Source: Otatea glauca
Taxonomy: Eukaryota; Streptophyta; Magnoliopsida; Poales; Poaceae
Assembly: GCA_036346275.1 (NCBI GenBank)
Contig: CM070720.1
Span: 12,873,278-12,937,277, forward strand
Length of the DNA stretch: 64,000 nt
Reading direction: 5' to 3'
This document shows, piece by piece, positions 1 through 11,886 of this stretch. The position numbers and the translations under genes were made by a program. How positions within the stretch are numbered: position 1 is the first letter of the stretch; every line of letters starts with the position of its first letter. The notes below the pieces were generated by a model. The model searched no databases, had not been told where the DNA came from, and saw only the letters and a program-made list of their open reading frames with translations.

Positions 1-3
1 GGG

Positions 4-285
4 GCGTAGGCCGTAGCACTTGGGTCGAAAGGGTTACTGCTTAGGAGGAACCCTGTGGTTGGTCGGGTCATCGACCCGCGGTAGTGTGTGAACTGGCTTT
101 GCTCACGCGGGAAGGGAGTGTTCCTGACCGGCCAGGGGTCACCCCGTGTGGGCACTTCCTTCTTCCGCAAAGCGCTACTTAGCAACCGTAGCCGCCAGAG
201 CGTAGGCCGTAGCACTTGGGTCGAGAGGGTTACCACTTGGGAGGAACCCCGTGGTTGGTATGGTCACCGACCCGCGGTAACGTGC
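4..285. repeat. Two-copy repeat, 196-bp spacing, in the 3' untranslated part of A
   Basis: About 85 bp starting at position 4 recur starting at position 200 with small differences; both begin gcgtaggccgtagcacttgg. The unit may continue left of the window. It lies downstream of the A integrase in the sense of A, so it is probably part of the A 3' UTR or LTR. No polypurine tract or LTR boundary is seen in 1-396. Confidence 0.7.
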
Positions 286-396
286 CGACTGGAAGCGACC
301 CATGCGAGCATGCCAACTGGCAGCCCCCGATCGCCGCGCGGCGATCGGGCACTTCAGAGGAAGGGTAAAAAGAGAGCGAGGGATGAGAAAAGAGCT

Positions 397-1660
397 TTAG
401 GGATAGAATCGCCTTAACTTTTCTATGTTCCATGCATTGGAGATGACGTTGCCATCCGTGTCCTTGAGTCGAAAGGTGCCGGGTCGGAGAACCTCCACGA
501 CGGTGAAGGGGCCTTCCCAGGGCGGCGAGAGCTTGTGCTTGTCTTTCTTTGGGTGAACCCGGCCGGGATCGGTCGCCAATGTCGAAGGAACGGCCGGACG
601 GCGATGTGGTAGCGTCGCAGCGCCTGCTGGTACTTGGCTGATCGCAGAATGGCCACGTCGCGCGCCTCGTCGAGCTGGTCGATGGCGTCTTGTTGCGAGA
701 CGAGCCCCCGAGCCTCATCGAAGGCTTGTAGTCTTGGGGCACCGTATTCTAGGTCGGTTGGTAAGACGGCTTCAGCACCGAACACCATGAAGAATGGTGT
801 AAATCTGGTCGCCCGGGTCGGTGCGGTCCGTAGGCTCCAGAGGACGGAAGGTAGCTCGGCCACCCATCGTCCCGCGAATCTCTTCAGTCGACTGAAGATT
901 CGTGGCTTGAGCCCTTGAAGAATCATGCCGTTTGCTTGCTCGGCCTGGCCATTGGTCCGCGGATGGGCGATGGCCGCCCAATCGACGCGGATGTTGAAGT
1001 CATCGCAGAACTCGTGGAATTCCCTCCCCGTGAACTGCGTGCCGTTGTCGGTGATGATGGAGTTCGGGACTCCAAAGCTGAAGACGATGTCGCGGATGAA
1101 GTTAGCCACCTGAACCGATGTGATGCTGGCGACCAGCTTGGCTTCTATCCATTTGGTGAACTTATCCACCGCGACAAAGAGGTGGGTAAAGCCCCCGGGC
1201 GCATCTCTGAAGGGCCTGACCAGATCGAGTCCCCAGACCGCAAATGGCCATGTGATAGGGATCGTCTGTAAGGCCTGCACCGGAAGATGCGTTTGCCGGG
1301 CGAAGAACTGGCATCCCTCGTAGGTGCGAACGACTTGCTCGGCGTCAACCAAGGCGGTCGGCCAGTAGAAACCTTGCCGGAAAACCTTTCCTACTAGGGA
1401 CCGTGGTGCGGCGTGGTGGCCACAGATGCCACCATGGATATCGAGCAGCAACCGCGCCCCTTGGTCGGCCAGGATGCACTTTTAGAGGACTCCAGAGGGA
1501 CTCCTTTTGTAGAGGTCTTCTCCGACCAGGACCAAAGATTTTGCCCGACGGGCGAGGCGCCGTGCTTCGGTCGGATCGGTGGGGAGCGATCCATCAGTCA
1601 GGCGGTTGATGAAGGGCTTCCTCCAGTCAGAGTCGGCCGTCAGCACATCGCAGCCCGACC
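397..1660 (-). pseudogene. Element A integrase (broken)
   Basis: The minus-strand ORF 1451-423 carries an integrase core. The zinc-binding end is seen as HH followed by YEGC, where the first Cys of the usual CxxC is replaced by Tyr. The DDE residues are visible in GLDLV, ITDNGTQF and GQAEQAN. The C-terminal end has moved to another frame (579-397), with a typical tail reading WEGPFTVVEVL and ending RRFYP, so a frameshift lies near 580-600. Upstream, 1452-1660 holds the linker to the RNase H domain with further stops. In the family this enzyme inserts the cDNA. Here it cannot be made as one chain. Confidence 0.85.
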
Positions 1661-1691
1661 CGGGCGACCCCTCACCAGACCGGTCGGCGGT

Positions 1692-2223
1692 CTAAGTGGT
1701 CGCGTTGGACAGGTCGGACGGCCGCTCGATCGCCGAGTCCAGCGGGACGGAGGATTTTCGAAGATCACAGACAAAGATCCCAGGCAGGACTGGTACTCTA
1801 CTGGAGGCGAGATTGGCTAGGTAATCGGCCTCACCGTTGTAGCGTCTGTAGCTATGGTGAAGCTCGAAACCTTTGAACCTTTCTTCGAGCTTGCGCACTT
1901 CCCAACAGTATGCGGCCATGCGGGCGTCTCGGGGCTCCGCGGCCTTCATGACTTGGTCGACGACGAGCTTGTAGTCTCTGTGGACGTAGAGTCGGTGAGT
2001 GCCGAGGTCGACAGCGATCCGGAGACCGTTTACGAGAGCCTCGTAGTCGGCGACGTTGTTGGTCGCATCGAAGAGCAGCCGAATGGCGTACTGGAGCTTG
2101 TTCTCGAGCGGGGAGACGATGACGACTCCCGCACCCGCGCCATTCTTGGTGTAGGACCCATTGAAGTACATTATCCAGTACTCGTGGTCTTCGAGCGCCG
2201 GTGGCGCCTGGGCTTCGGTCCAC
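1692..2223 (-). pseudogene. Element A additional RNase H domain (Tat type)
   Basis: The minus ORF 2171-1692 reads [17 protein letters not shown], then an [11 protein letters not shown] segment and a [13 protein letters not shown] segment. This is the second RNase H found between RNase H and integrase in Tat retrotransposons. The usual first catalytic Asp in the YFDGS motif is Asn here (YFNGS), so it is probably inactive. It is separated by frameshifts from the RT upstream and the integrase downstream. Confidence 0.8.
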
Positions 2224-2253
2224 TCGGCGACGAAGTCGGCCAGGGCCTGCGAC

Positions 2254-3660
2254 TTAATCGCCGTTCGAGGAACTTACGATATGTCGTGGTCGTTGAGCTC
2301 GAGTGCCCACTTGGCTATCATTCCTTAGGCGTCGCGGTTGTGGACGATTTCGCCGAGTGGCGACGAGGTCACCACGGAGATTGGGTGCCGGTCGAAGTAA
2401 TGGACCAACTTCCTCTTTGTGATGAGCACCGCATAGAGCAGTTTTTGCACTTGCGGATACCGAGCTTTTGACTCGGAGAGCACTTCGCTGACGAAGTAGA
2501 CCGGCCGTTGTACCTTGTGCACATGTCCTTCTTCCGCTCGTTCTACAATGAGAGCCGCACTGACAACCTAGGTTGTAGCGGCGATGTAGAGCAGTAATGG
2601 TTCTCCTGGTGCTGGGGCGACCAGGACTGGAGGTGAGGTCAGGAATACCTTTAGTTGGGTGAGGGCTTCCTGAGCCTCCTGGGTCCAGCTGAAGTGATTG
2701 GACTTCTTGAGTAGCTTGTAAAGCGGCATTCCGCGCTCTCCAAGGCGAGACACGAAATGGCTTAGGACTGTAACGCATCCTGTCAGCTTTTGGACTCCCT
2801 TTAGGTTGCCGATCGGGCCCATCCTCATGATCACCGAGATTTTTTCTTGGTTGGCTTCGATGCCATGCTCCGAGACGATGAAGCCGAGCAGCTTTCCTTT
2901 AGGGATCCTGAAAACATATTTCTCGGGGTTGAGCCTTATACGGAATCGTCGGAGGTTCACAAAGGTCTCTTCTAGGTTGGAGACGAGATCACCGGCCTTC
3001 CTGGTTTTAACGACGATGTCGTCGACGTATGCTTCGACGTTACGCCCTATCTGGTCGTTGAAGCACGTTTGCATACATCACTGGTATGTAGCGCCCGCAT
3101 TTTTTAGACCAAATGGCATCGTTACGTAGCAATAGGAGCCGAAAGGGGTGATAAAAGAAGTTGTGGGCAGGACATCGCTATCTGGTGATAGCCTGAGTAG
3201 GCATCCAGAAAGGACAGGGTTTCGCACCCTGCAGTGGAGTCAACGACTTGGTCGATCGGGGCAGAGGGAGCGGATCCTTGGGACACGCCTTGTTCAGGCT
3301 CGTGTAGTTAATGCACATCCTCCATTGCCCGTTTTTCTTTTTAACAAGGACAGGGTTGGCTAGCCACTCGGGGTGGCGCACCTCTTTTACGAACTCTGCG
3401 GCCAAAAGTTTGGCGATTTCCTCCCCTATGATCCTGCGCTTTTCGTCGTCGAAGCGGCTTAGGCGTTGGGAGACCGGCCTCGAGCCTGGTCGAACATTCA
3501 GGGAGTGCTCGACGACTTCCTTTGGGATTCCTGGCATGTCGGAGGGCCTCCATGCGAAGACGTATTTGTTGGCGCGGAGGAAGTCGACGAGCGCGCTTTC
3601 CTATTTGGCGGGGAGCGTGGCTCCAACCCGCACGGTTTTGGTCGGATCCTCGAGATCGAC
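2254..3660 (-). pseudogene. Element A reverse transcriptase and first RNase H (broken)
   Basis: RT begins near 3540 on the minus strand with SRFDDEKRRIIGEEIAKLL and the motif KKKNGQWRMCINYTSLNKACP, then shifts frame near 3230. It resumes at 3074-2568 with the catalytic box YVDDIVVK and the connection region ending LLLYIA. The first RNase H continues at 2522-2325 ([19 protein letters not shown]) in another frame. The protease-RT linker before it (3541-3660) contains an in-frame stop (plus-strand cta at 3601-3603). At least three disabling changes are visible. Confidence 0.85.
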
Positions 3661-3788
3661 CACGACCTCCTTCGTATCCTCGGCGGATTTGAAGGATCTC
3701 GGCCCCGACTTGCTGGAGTCGGGGCAGATTCAGAGGCTTCCCTCTGGAGGTTCGTGAGCTCGGCGGAGGCAATGACTGCCGGCCTTGA

Positions 3789-4210
3789 CTATAGCTTCGC
3801 TTCGCGATTGTAGGCAAGCTGGAAAGAGGAGGCCACGGTGATTACTCCTTGTGGCCCAGGCATCTTCAGCTTGAGGTAGGTGTAGCTGGGGACCGCCATA
3901 GACTTGGCGTAGCATGGTCTCCCTAGGATGGCGTGGTAGGAGCTGGGAAAATCTGGAACCTCAAACGTGAGGGTTTCGATGCGAAAGTTTTCAGGTCCTC
4001 CAAAGGTTACGGGCGGTCGACTGCTGGCGGAGTGAGCACAGTGGCCGGATGACACCATGGAAGGGCGCCTTGTTCGGTCGGAGACTCTAGCGGGGGATTG
4101 CCAAAGCGTCGAGCGTCTCAACATAAAGGATGTTGAGACCGCTACCGCCGTCCATGAGCACCTTTGTAAGGCGCTTCTTCCCCACGATGGGGTCGACCAC
4201 CAGCGAGTAT
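3789..4210 (-). pseudogene. Element A aspartic protease (broken)
   Basis: The active-site stretch MDGGSGLNILY is on the minus strand near 4160-4120 at the end of one frame. The rest of the domain, reading FGGPENFRIETLTFEVPDF and AILGRPCYAKSMAVP, is in another frame down to 3789. The Asp-Gly-Gly-Ser active site is typical of Tat elements. A frameshift near 4040-4090 splits the domain. It would cut the A polyprotein. Confidence 0.8.
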
Positions 4211-4379
4211 CTCCCCGGCTGCGGGATGTGGTCGGGGTGGTCGGTCCGGTCAAAGGTGATCGGGGACTCCGACCACAAGAGGTAGTGGGGGACGGCTGGA
4301 GTCGCGGTATGGACCTCGCGGAAGGCGAGCTTGAGCCGGCGCTTGTCGGTGTAGCCGGCCGGTCCGCCAAAGATCATGA

Positions 4380-5660
4380 GGCAACCGTTGGGTTCAGGGA
4401 ACTCGTCGTATGCCCTTTTTTCCTCGGCACACGGTGCCGGGTCACGCTTCTTTCCCTTCCCCTTCGACGGCGTGGGGGTGAGGAGAGAAGTGCCGAGACT
4501 TAGCGATCCGTACTTGTGCTGACGGGGAACCCGTGGTTGGACCACGGACTCTCCATCGAGTTTCGAAATGATCGGCGCGACGGCCGGCGCGCTTGTTGCT
4601 TGGCAGGGTGGTCGGCGGCCCGCGACCGGTGGCCCTCTCGGACTGTTTCCCTGTCGCTTCGCTTGTCGGGCGGTCGGGAGGAGGTGGCCTAAGCGGCTGG
4701 GCTCGTTTGGCCTTCCCTTCTCGAAGATGGCTCCTCTGACCTCCTCGCGGGGCGTGGTTGATGGCGATGTCAAGGAGCTCCTTGGTGGTTCTGGGTTTAA
4801 CGCAACCCAGCTTGTGCACCAGGGCCTTGCAAGAGGTGCCGTAGATGAACGCCCCGATGACGTCGGCGTCGGAGATGTCGGGGAGTTCAGTACATTGACG
4901 TGAAAAACGCCGGATGTAATCCCGGAGGGTTTCCCATTGCTTGTTTGCGACTTTTGAGTCAGGAGTTCCCAAGGCGCTTGTAGGTGCCCTGGAAGTTGCC
5001 GACAAAGAGACTCTTCAGGTCTCCCCAGTTCCTGATTGTTTTCGTGGGCAAGTACTCGAGCCAGGCTCAAGCCGAGTCCGCAAGGTAGATGGGGAGGTAC
5101 TGGATGATGAAGAGATCATCCGTGGCTCCTCCCGCCGGCATGCGAGCCAGTAGTCCTCCAGCCAGACGCCGGGGTTCGTAGCCCCAGTGTATTTCGCTAT
5201 GTTGGTCGGGGCCCAGAACCTGGTAGGGAAATCCGCATGGCGGATCCCCGGACAGAAGGCCCGCGGTCCCGGACCATCGGGGCTCGGGCTGCGGTCATGG
5301 CGGCGCCCGCTGTCTACGACCCGTGATTGGGCCGCTTCATCCGCCGCCTTTCTCCGCGCCTCGAGGGTGGCACAGACGTCGTAGTCGTTGCCGAGGTGTT
5401 GGCGCACTGGGGTGCGCGAGGCCTGGGGCTGTTCGCGTTGTGTCGCCGTCTTGGCCGGCCCCAGCCGGTTGCGGGCGGTGGTGCGGCTCGGGCAGCTAGA
5501 GGAGGCGCCCGAGTGGTGGGAGCCGGATCCCTGCATGTGCTGCATGGCAGCACGCTCCACCAGCCCCCGAAGGTTCTGGTAGGTTGTCTTGGCTTTCGGG
5601 TAATCGGGCTCTGGCATGCCGCGTAGCAGCATTGCGGCGGCGGCCACGTTTTGGCTCGCA
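4380..5660 (-). pseudogene. Element A gag, main capsid part (broken)
   Basis: Minus-strand segments 5647-5015, 5005-4442 and 5070-4087 share the gag between frames. Recognisable retrotransposon-gag text includes ETLRDYIRRFSRQCTELP followed by AFIYGTSCKALVHKLG. The region is GC-rich and proline/arginine rich downstream. Gag would form the virus-like particle. Its frame changes at about 5010 and again before the protease. Confidence 0.75.
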
Positions 5661-5691
5661 TGGGGGAAGAACGGAAGGCCGTCTGATCCCT

Positions 5692-6371
5692 CTACAAGCC
5701 GTTGGTGTACTTGACGCGCGCGTGGGCACGCGGCCCGAACGCGGTCGGGGTTGGGCTGGTTACGCTCCGGTCGTCACGGGCTTGTCGGCTTCGGCCCTTC
5801 GAGTCTCCAACTCCTCGCGTTGTTGTTGGAGCTCGGCGCGGTGAGCTTGGGCGCGCTCGGCGCGCTCGCACTGATATTCTTCCTCCTGCGCACTGGTGCG
5901 CTGGATGAAGACTCCCACAGCTGCGGGGGTTGCGGTCAGGTCGACCACACCCGCCATGTCGCACTCGCGAGAGTGCGGTGTGTCGGAGGGGTGCTCCGCG
6001 TCGGAGCTGGAGTCGTGGCTGGAGGATTCCTCCAGGAGGTCGTGGACGGAGGCCGGCGTGTAACCGATCATCGCCACGAGCCGTGAATCTACGGGGGGCG
6101 ATGTCATCGCCCGCCCATATCCACGGGTACCGCTACTAGAGATGGCGCGGCGCTTGGTGGGCTCCGGCTTTGGGGTCCCCACGGGGGACTCGAGCCGGAG
6201 CTTGCCAAGGTCGCCGGAAACGAAGTATTGGCTCCCAGCGGGTGCCCGGTCTCGAGAGGTGATAGGGATGAGCGTGAGCTCTCCCGCCGGAGTGGCGATG
6301 AAGTCGAGGGAGCCAAAACGGATTCGGCTTCTTGACGTAGACGCGCCGTCGTGGGTGAAGAATGCCATCAA
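5692..6371 (-). pseudogene. Element A gag N-terminal region
   Basis: The minus ORF 6371-5760 starts about 65 bp inside the 5' LTR boundary and encodes 203 residues beginning MMAFFTHDGASTSRSR, then SLDFIATPAGELTLIPITS. The C-terminal third is a Gln/Arg/Glu-rich, coiled-coil-like stretch. I recognise this as the usual N-terminal part of Tat gag in grasses. The start is supported by its place just after the primer-binding site. It ends in a frameshift before the capsid part. Confidence 0.65.
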
Positions 6372-6416
6372 GGAAGCAGACGGGAATCCTGAGATGTCGA
6401 TGAAGATGCGCGAAGG

Positions 6417-6435
6417 CCCCTACCTGGCGTGCCAA
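6417..6435 (-). promoter_or_regulatory. Element A primer-binding-site region
   Basis: Directly inside the LTR end (6437) the minus strand reads a spacer and then TTGGCACGCCAGGTAGGGG. This is the position of the tRNA primer-binding site, and the text resembles other Tat elements. The priming tRNA is not certain from sequence alone. Confidence 0.5.
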
Positions 6436-6436
6436 C

Positions 6437-6824
6437 TGTCGGGGTTTCGAATCACCAGCAAGTAAATTTGTAAGTCTAGAAGGTCGCGCGCTCCCTCTCC
6501 TTGAATGGTTAGACCTAAAGGCCCAGGATGTATCTTGGTTGGTGAATGTCCCTACTCGGGCGTGGTGTTTATCGTATTGCTTTAGGTGCGAAGATCGCAC
6601 GGTGTTTACAAGCGGGAGCTAGGAGCTCGAGCACGAGCAGCGTCTTTGCTGTTCGTAAAGGCTAAGAGAAAGGCTTCGAGAGACCGTCAAGAGCGCCCGT
6701 TCTAGAAGACCCAGCCTCCCTTTATATAGTCGGAGGGGGCAGGCTACATGGAAAGTCGAGAGAGGGAAGGGTGAAGATCTCTACGCTAGCTCTGACATTT
6801 TGTCTCGGTTGTTGGTCGACCCCC
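6437..6824 (-). repeat. Element A 5' LTR, left half (U5/R side)
   Basis: It starts tgtcggggtttcga and runs to the CCCCC at 6820-6824 where B is inserted. On the minus strand TATATAAAGGG at about 6729-6719 is a good TATA box, so minus-strand transcription of A would start shortly after it. The other half is at 17946-18461. A copy of this half is at 14683-15085. Confidence 0.8.
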
Positions 6825-9643
6825 TGTAACAACCCAAAATTTGAGTTTTGGAATGTTTGAATTCAGAAATAAACCATTTGCATTTTCTTGAATTAATTCC
6901 AGCTTAATTTGAATTTTCCATGAATAAAAGGGTTTTATTTGACTAAACTATTAATCAAACCCAAGAAATAAACCATTTGTATTTTCCAAGGAATTTTTCT
7001 GTATTTTTGGAGATTTTTCTGAATTTATTTGCTATTTATTTGAATTTATTTGCAATTATTTGAAATTATGGATTTATCTTAAATCAGAAAATGATTTTAA
7101 TTTCCAAAAGCCTCTCGGGCCGGATCTCCGCCGGCCCGTTTATCCCGGCCCGCCTCGCCAGCCCGCTTCGCGTAACCGCCAGCCCACGCGCCACCGCCGT
7201 CGGATGGACGACACGTGGACGGTTGAGATACGGCCATGTCACCGCCGCCAGCCGAAACCCTAACCGCCGCTGGAGTCCTCGCGCTGCACATCGCCGCTCT
7301 CGGTTTCTAGGTCAGGCACGCCTCCCGAGGGCTATAAATGCAGCGCTGCGCCCCGCCCGAGGTCCGCCGTCTCGCGCCGCACCCGTCGCCCCCTTTGCCA
7401 TCGCTCAGAAGCCCGTCGTCTTCGCGTGAGACCTCGCCGTAGCTCCGCCGCCAAAAACCGAAGCTTTTCCCCGTCGCCTCGCCGCTCCGGTGCCTCTCCA
7501 CCGCAGCCGCGAGTCTCGTTGAGTTCGCCGTGACGTCCTCTTCTGGATCCGCACCCGCGCGCGTCCGATCCATCGCGTCTTCACCGTGCGCCACGTCTTC
7601 TTCCCCGAGGGATTGTGGCCGTCCGATCACCAACCGACGCGCCAGATAGCGCCGCGTCCCTCACCGTCCGTGCCATATTTCACAACCGTCCGATCTGGCC
7701 AGGTCGCCGATACGCGACACGCGGCAATCCGCGTCAGCGCCACCTCAGCCTCCACTGTTAGCCCTGATGCTTGCGTCAGCCGCCGCGTCATCGCTTGCGT
7801 CAGACGTGCGCCGGGTGAACGGTGAACCGAGCCCGCGCCGTGGACCGAGTCGCTGAGAGCCGGCTGACGTCAGCGATTGCGCAATAAATCCTTTTTCCGT
7901 ATAAAAATAAATCAAGAAATTCTGATTTTCTGATTTTCTGTATTTTCTCTGAATTTAATCTTTCGGAGGCCCGTTCTCGCTCATACGAACTCCGATTGAG
8001 GCGATTCAAGTTTCTAAATTTTTCTAAAATCAAGATCTATCTTCCAGAGCCATTTATTTTCAGTTTTGAGCTTGTTTGAGTCTCTGTTTTGTATTTATTT
8101 GGTTTCATTGCTTCTTTTCCGGTGAGCGCTAATTCCGAGAAGCGAGCGAAGACTTGAAGACCAAGATTCAGCACTGGATCAGCAAGGCAAGTCGTAATCA
8201 TTTGATCATATTGATCCTATGTTTGCAAAAGTAATTTACTTTATTACAATTGCATGCTATTTTGTGTATCAATGCTTATTTAATGGGAGTAGATGTATAC
8301 CTAGTTGACATTATGCCACCTTGATTAGTTGTATGCCATGTATCCATTGTTAGACCTAGGTTGGGACATTATTAGTTGGACATAATTATTACACCAACCC
8401 TGGGTTGTCGTAGTTATGCTTAGACATGCTTATATATACGTTGGGATTCATGTCACATGTTGAATAATGTTAATCTTGACTTAATGAGATATTGAATCGT
8501 GGCCGTTAGCCACTGTTGTAAAATTTGTTGTACCATGGCGGGGTTTGCCATTGGTCTTGGTTGAACGAAATGTTTTCCCTCGGGCAAGTGATCGTACAGT
8601 AAAGGGGGTGCTTTCTAGCACATTGGGATGTGGATGTCTTGCCTGAGACAGTTTAAGGACTTAATCTTGTGCGCCATTGAACTGGTTCTAACCGTACTAC
8701 CACATGTCTGGAATGGGACAGGCTTAGCTGATTAATTTGCAATGTCTAGCCTTGAGTCACGCCAATTGGTGGTGTGGGTTCGGGATGGACGGGTAGATTC
8801 GCAAGGCGCAAGAGGGGCCCTAATGGGCGAAACCTTAGCGAAGCGTCTGAGTTTAGACGATTGCATTGTAAAGGCTTTGTTATGATATCTCTGCGACACA
8901 CCAAAGGAAGTGTGTTAGTAACGTTTGCACAAAGAGATGTTCATGTCTTGTGGGTAAAGTTGTCCAACCTCTGCGAGTGTAAAACTATTCGAATAGCGCG
9001 TCATGATCATGGACAAGCAAGGAATTTCACACGGGGTATAGAGTGTTTCATAAAATGTGGAATGTGGAATTGTTGGGATGTGAACGGGGAGTTCACTGTT
9101 GTTTTGTTGTCTATCATTGATCTATCAATCATTTATGTATGTTTTCTTAAATATGCTTTCAATCTATTTATTGTATTTCAATTCAAGTATTGCTTTCTGC
9201 AAATGAACTATATAGCCATCCTTGTCAAGCCGTGCATGAATATATTGCATCAATTCCCTACGGCTTGCTGAGTACCTTTGTACTCACGGCTTTATGCCCT
9301 TGTTGATCAGTTGCTGAAGGAGATAATGAATATCATGAGGAGGAATTCTATGAAGACTACGTGGATTAGGAAGGCGTTCCCCAGACGATTGCCTGTGGCA
9401 TGTCGAATGGCTCAAGTTATCTTTTCCGCTGCAATAGTATTTGTTTCTTAAGCCCTTAAGGCGTAATGGTGTAAACATTGACCATAAGGTCGTTTGCTTT
9501 ATTCAATAATAAATTGCTTCTTCTTAGTTAATTCGTTGTATGGAATGGTATTTCATCTATGTTTCCACTGTGTGCACTAGCGTGATCCTGGACTAGTGCA
9601 GTATACACAGTGGGTTTCGTATTTGCAAATCCGGGTCCTGATA
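6825..9643 (+). repeat. Element B 5' LTR (2.8 kb)
   Basis: It starts tgtaacaaccc and ends at the decayed tcctgata (tcccgaca in the other copies), five bases before the primer-binding site. It has an AT-rich start, a GC-rich core (about 7100-7870) with TATA box ctataaatgcag near 7331, and an AT-rich second half. Compared with 15086-17940 it lacks about 44 bp near 7610, between short ccgag repeats. It also contains an acidic exon-like segment at 9312-9370; the matching upstream segment near 8125 is frameshifted here. Confidence 0.85.
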
Positions 9644-9647
9644 GAGA

Positions 9648-9660
9648 TGGTATCAGAGCC
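9648..9660 (+). promoter_or_regulatory. Element B primer-binding site (initiator tRNA-Met)
   Basis: The sequence tggtatcagagcc is complementary to the 3' end of plant initiator tRNA-Met and lies four bases after the LTR end. The stretch 9661-10224 after it is leader without a recognisable gene. Confidence 0.9.
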
Positions 9661-10224
9661 ATATCGACTGTAGGTCGCTATCCTAGTTAGCATGGTCTTC
9701 AAAACTATTCTCTAAATCAAACCAACAAAATTGGTACTTAATAGTTTTCGTCTCCTCTCGTCTTATTCTTAGGTTCTTATTTCTCTCCTTTGCTGAGACA
9801 TTGATTTGAAATTTAAATTGAACTTATCTTATGAAACTTCTCAAAAACCTTGAGCCTTTTGCAAGGAATCAAATCAAGGGAGACGATGAATCAAGCCATC
9901 AAAGACTTATCCGAAAAGACTACCATATAAGATAGGGTTTTGTGCTCAGCGGTGTTTGAGCATGTTTTTCCCTTTTCAGTTCAGTTACGTTTAGTCCGCG
10001 TATACTAGGATTTTCATTGCTTGTGTGCCTGGTATGTTGTACCCCTTGCCCCAAGCACGGTGTTACAACCATACCTTTAATTGAAAAAGCTTTATTTGCC
10101 TCTTTAATTTGAAGCCTTTCGGCTGTATCCTTTTGTCCCTGGGTATTACCTTCTCCCCTAGATGATCTTACCACTCGTCTATTGCTTTTCCCTCTTACCT
10201 ATCAACCCTTGTGATGCATCTCAG

Positions 10225-11405
10225 ATGGTTGACACTCATTCTGGAGCCGGTCGCAGTTCGCCCGCGGATGCCAGTGCTAGCACCAACCCCAACCCCAATG
10301 CACCGCCACCTCCAAGAAGCGATGCACGAGAACATGGGACATTTTACGGCAGCTCGACTCTCGGCTAATGAATAAAATGATGCGAACATGAACAACATGA
10401 TGAATCAACGAACGATCGCGTTGCCTAGCTAATCTGTTGAACCAGCGAGAACCAAGCTGCCATTGCACCTCCTCAAGCTCGTCCCAGTCCAAGCTAGCAG
10501 AATTTATGAGGACTCGTCCGCCAACTTTCTCCAACTCTTCAGAACCATTGGACGCCGATGATTGGATCCGCTCCATTGAGAAGAAGCTTGAAATTGCCCA
10601 GTGCACCAATCGTGAGAAGGTTCTCTATGCCGCTCACCAGCTGGAGGGCACCGCCGCTGAATGGTGGGAGAACTACAGTGCTGCCCATGACGACCCTCAG
10701 ACTATCACTTGTGCAAAGTTTTCCACCGCTTTCCGCCACTCTCATATTCCTGATGGAAAGGTGGAAATGAAGAAGAATGAGTTCCGAGAGCTTAAGCAGG
10801 AAGGAATGTCAGTGAGTGAATACCTTAATAAATTCACTCAACTCGCTTGCCACGCTCCAGAGGATGTGGCTACAGATGATGCTCGCCAGAAGAAGTTCAA
10901 GCGTGGACTCAATCCAGGACTAAAGGTGCAAGTCATTGGCAATGACTATGCAGATTTTCAGCACCTTGTAGATAAAGCTATGCTTATTGAGGAATCTCGC
11001 CGTGAATTGGAAGAATCCCGTAAGAGAAAGATGATGCAGCATGGAGCCCATCAGAGTCACCAGCAGAGAGTCAGAACCAATGCTCAACAGCCTACTCGTT
11101 TCACTCCTCCGAATACATTCAGGACCCCTGCACCAGCACCTCGCCCATCTCCCTCAGGCAATCGCAACCTCAACACCAACAGCAATCCACCTCAGAGGAA
11201 CAGTAATCCAGCTGCAGGAGTCACATGTTTCAACTGTCATGAACTCGGTCATTATGCAAATAATTGCCCAAGAAAGCAAGCCGTGGCCTTGATCCGTTTC
11301 AACTTGGGATCTCGCCACCAAGACCCCGCCCGGATCGGGGCGTGGAGTGCCCTGACTCCCAATCAAGCCACGAGACTCGCCGCTTTCTTTGAAGAGGCCG
11401 TGTGA
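10225..11405 (+). pseudogene. Element B gag with CCHC zinc knuckle
   Basis: A start ATG at 10225 opens a Ser/Pro/Asn-rich N-terminus that shifts frame by 10370. The main gag ORF (10437-11405) has the capsid text EWWENYSAAHDDPQTITCAKF. Its intact zinc knuckle CFNCHELGHYANNC is encoded at 11225-11267 (Cys-x2-Cys-x4-His-x4-Cys). A Gln/Pro/Asn-rich linker precedes the knuckle. The capsid part is nearly intact, but the N-terminal frame breaks mean a full gag is not encoded. Confidence 0.85.
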
Positions 11406-11851
11406 ATCACGTCACCACCGAGGATGCCCAGTCTGCACCGGACGTCATACTAGGTAAGCTCCTAGTCAACTCAGCATCTGCCATGGTTTTGTTTGATTCT
11501 GGAGCTACGCATTCGTTTGTTTCTCGGAGTTTTGCTGCCAATCATCAATTAAAGACAATGCCTATTAAGACTATTTTACTAGTGCAATCTCCTGGTTCTG
11601 ATTTGAGTACGAACCAAGGCTGCCCCGAAGTTAAGATATTAATTGGAGGGGTAGAATTTCTGGCCAACCTTATTGTCCTAGACACCAAGTCCCTAGATGT
11701 GATCCTAGGAATGGATTGGCTTTCCAAGAACCAAGCGATTTTGGATTGTGGGAATAGAGATCACCCTAACCACCCGGATGGAGCCAAGTTAAAAGTTCAA
11801 GCCGCATCGGATCGATCAGAAGGATTAAAGTTTGTAATGCCAAAGGAATAA
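11402..11851 (+). pseudogene. Element B aspartic protease
   Basis: A 149-residue ORF overlaps the gag end by a few bases and has the active site LFDSGATHSF and the later ILGMDWL motif, both typical of Ty3/gypsy proteases. It ends at a stop at 11849-11851. Around 11850-11886 the usual linker to RT is degraded, so protease and RT are no longer one chain. Confidence 0.85.
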
Positions 11852-11886
11852 GTTTGGAAGATGTGCGATCGCCGTGAATTTCTGAT

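Noticed and set aside
7091..7429. Arg/Pro-rich open frames in the B LTR core (also 15352-15690)
   Set aside because: GC-rich LTR promoter/leader; start upstream of the TATA box, no domain, and frames differ between the copies.
8774..9271. 165-residue ORF in the B 5' LTR
   Set aside because: The second copy (17041-17572) has indels that break it, and the text has no domain.
6437..9643. A single 3.2-kb compound LTR (A half plus B LTR) at both 6437 and 14683
   Set aside because: The left copy is continuous with A internal sequence and the CCCCC duplication separates the two parts, so nesting and duplication explain it better.
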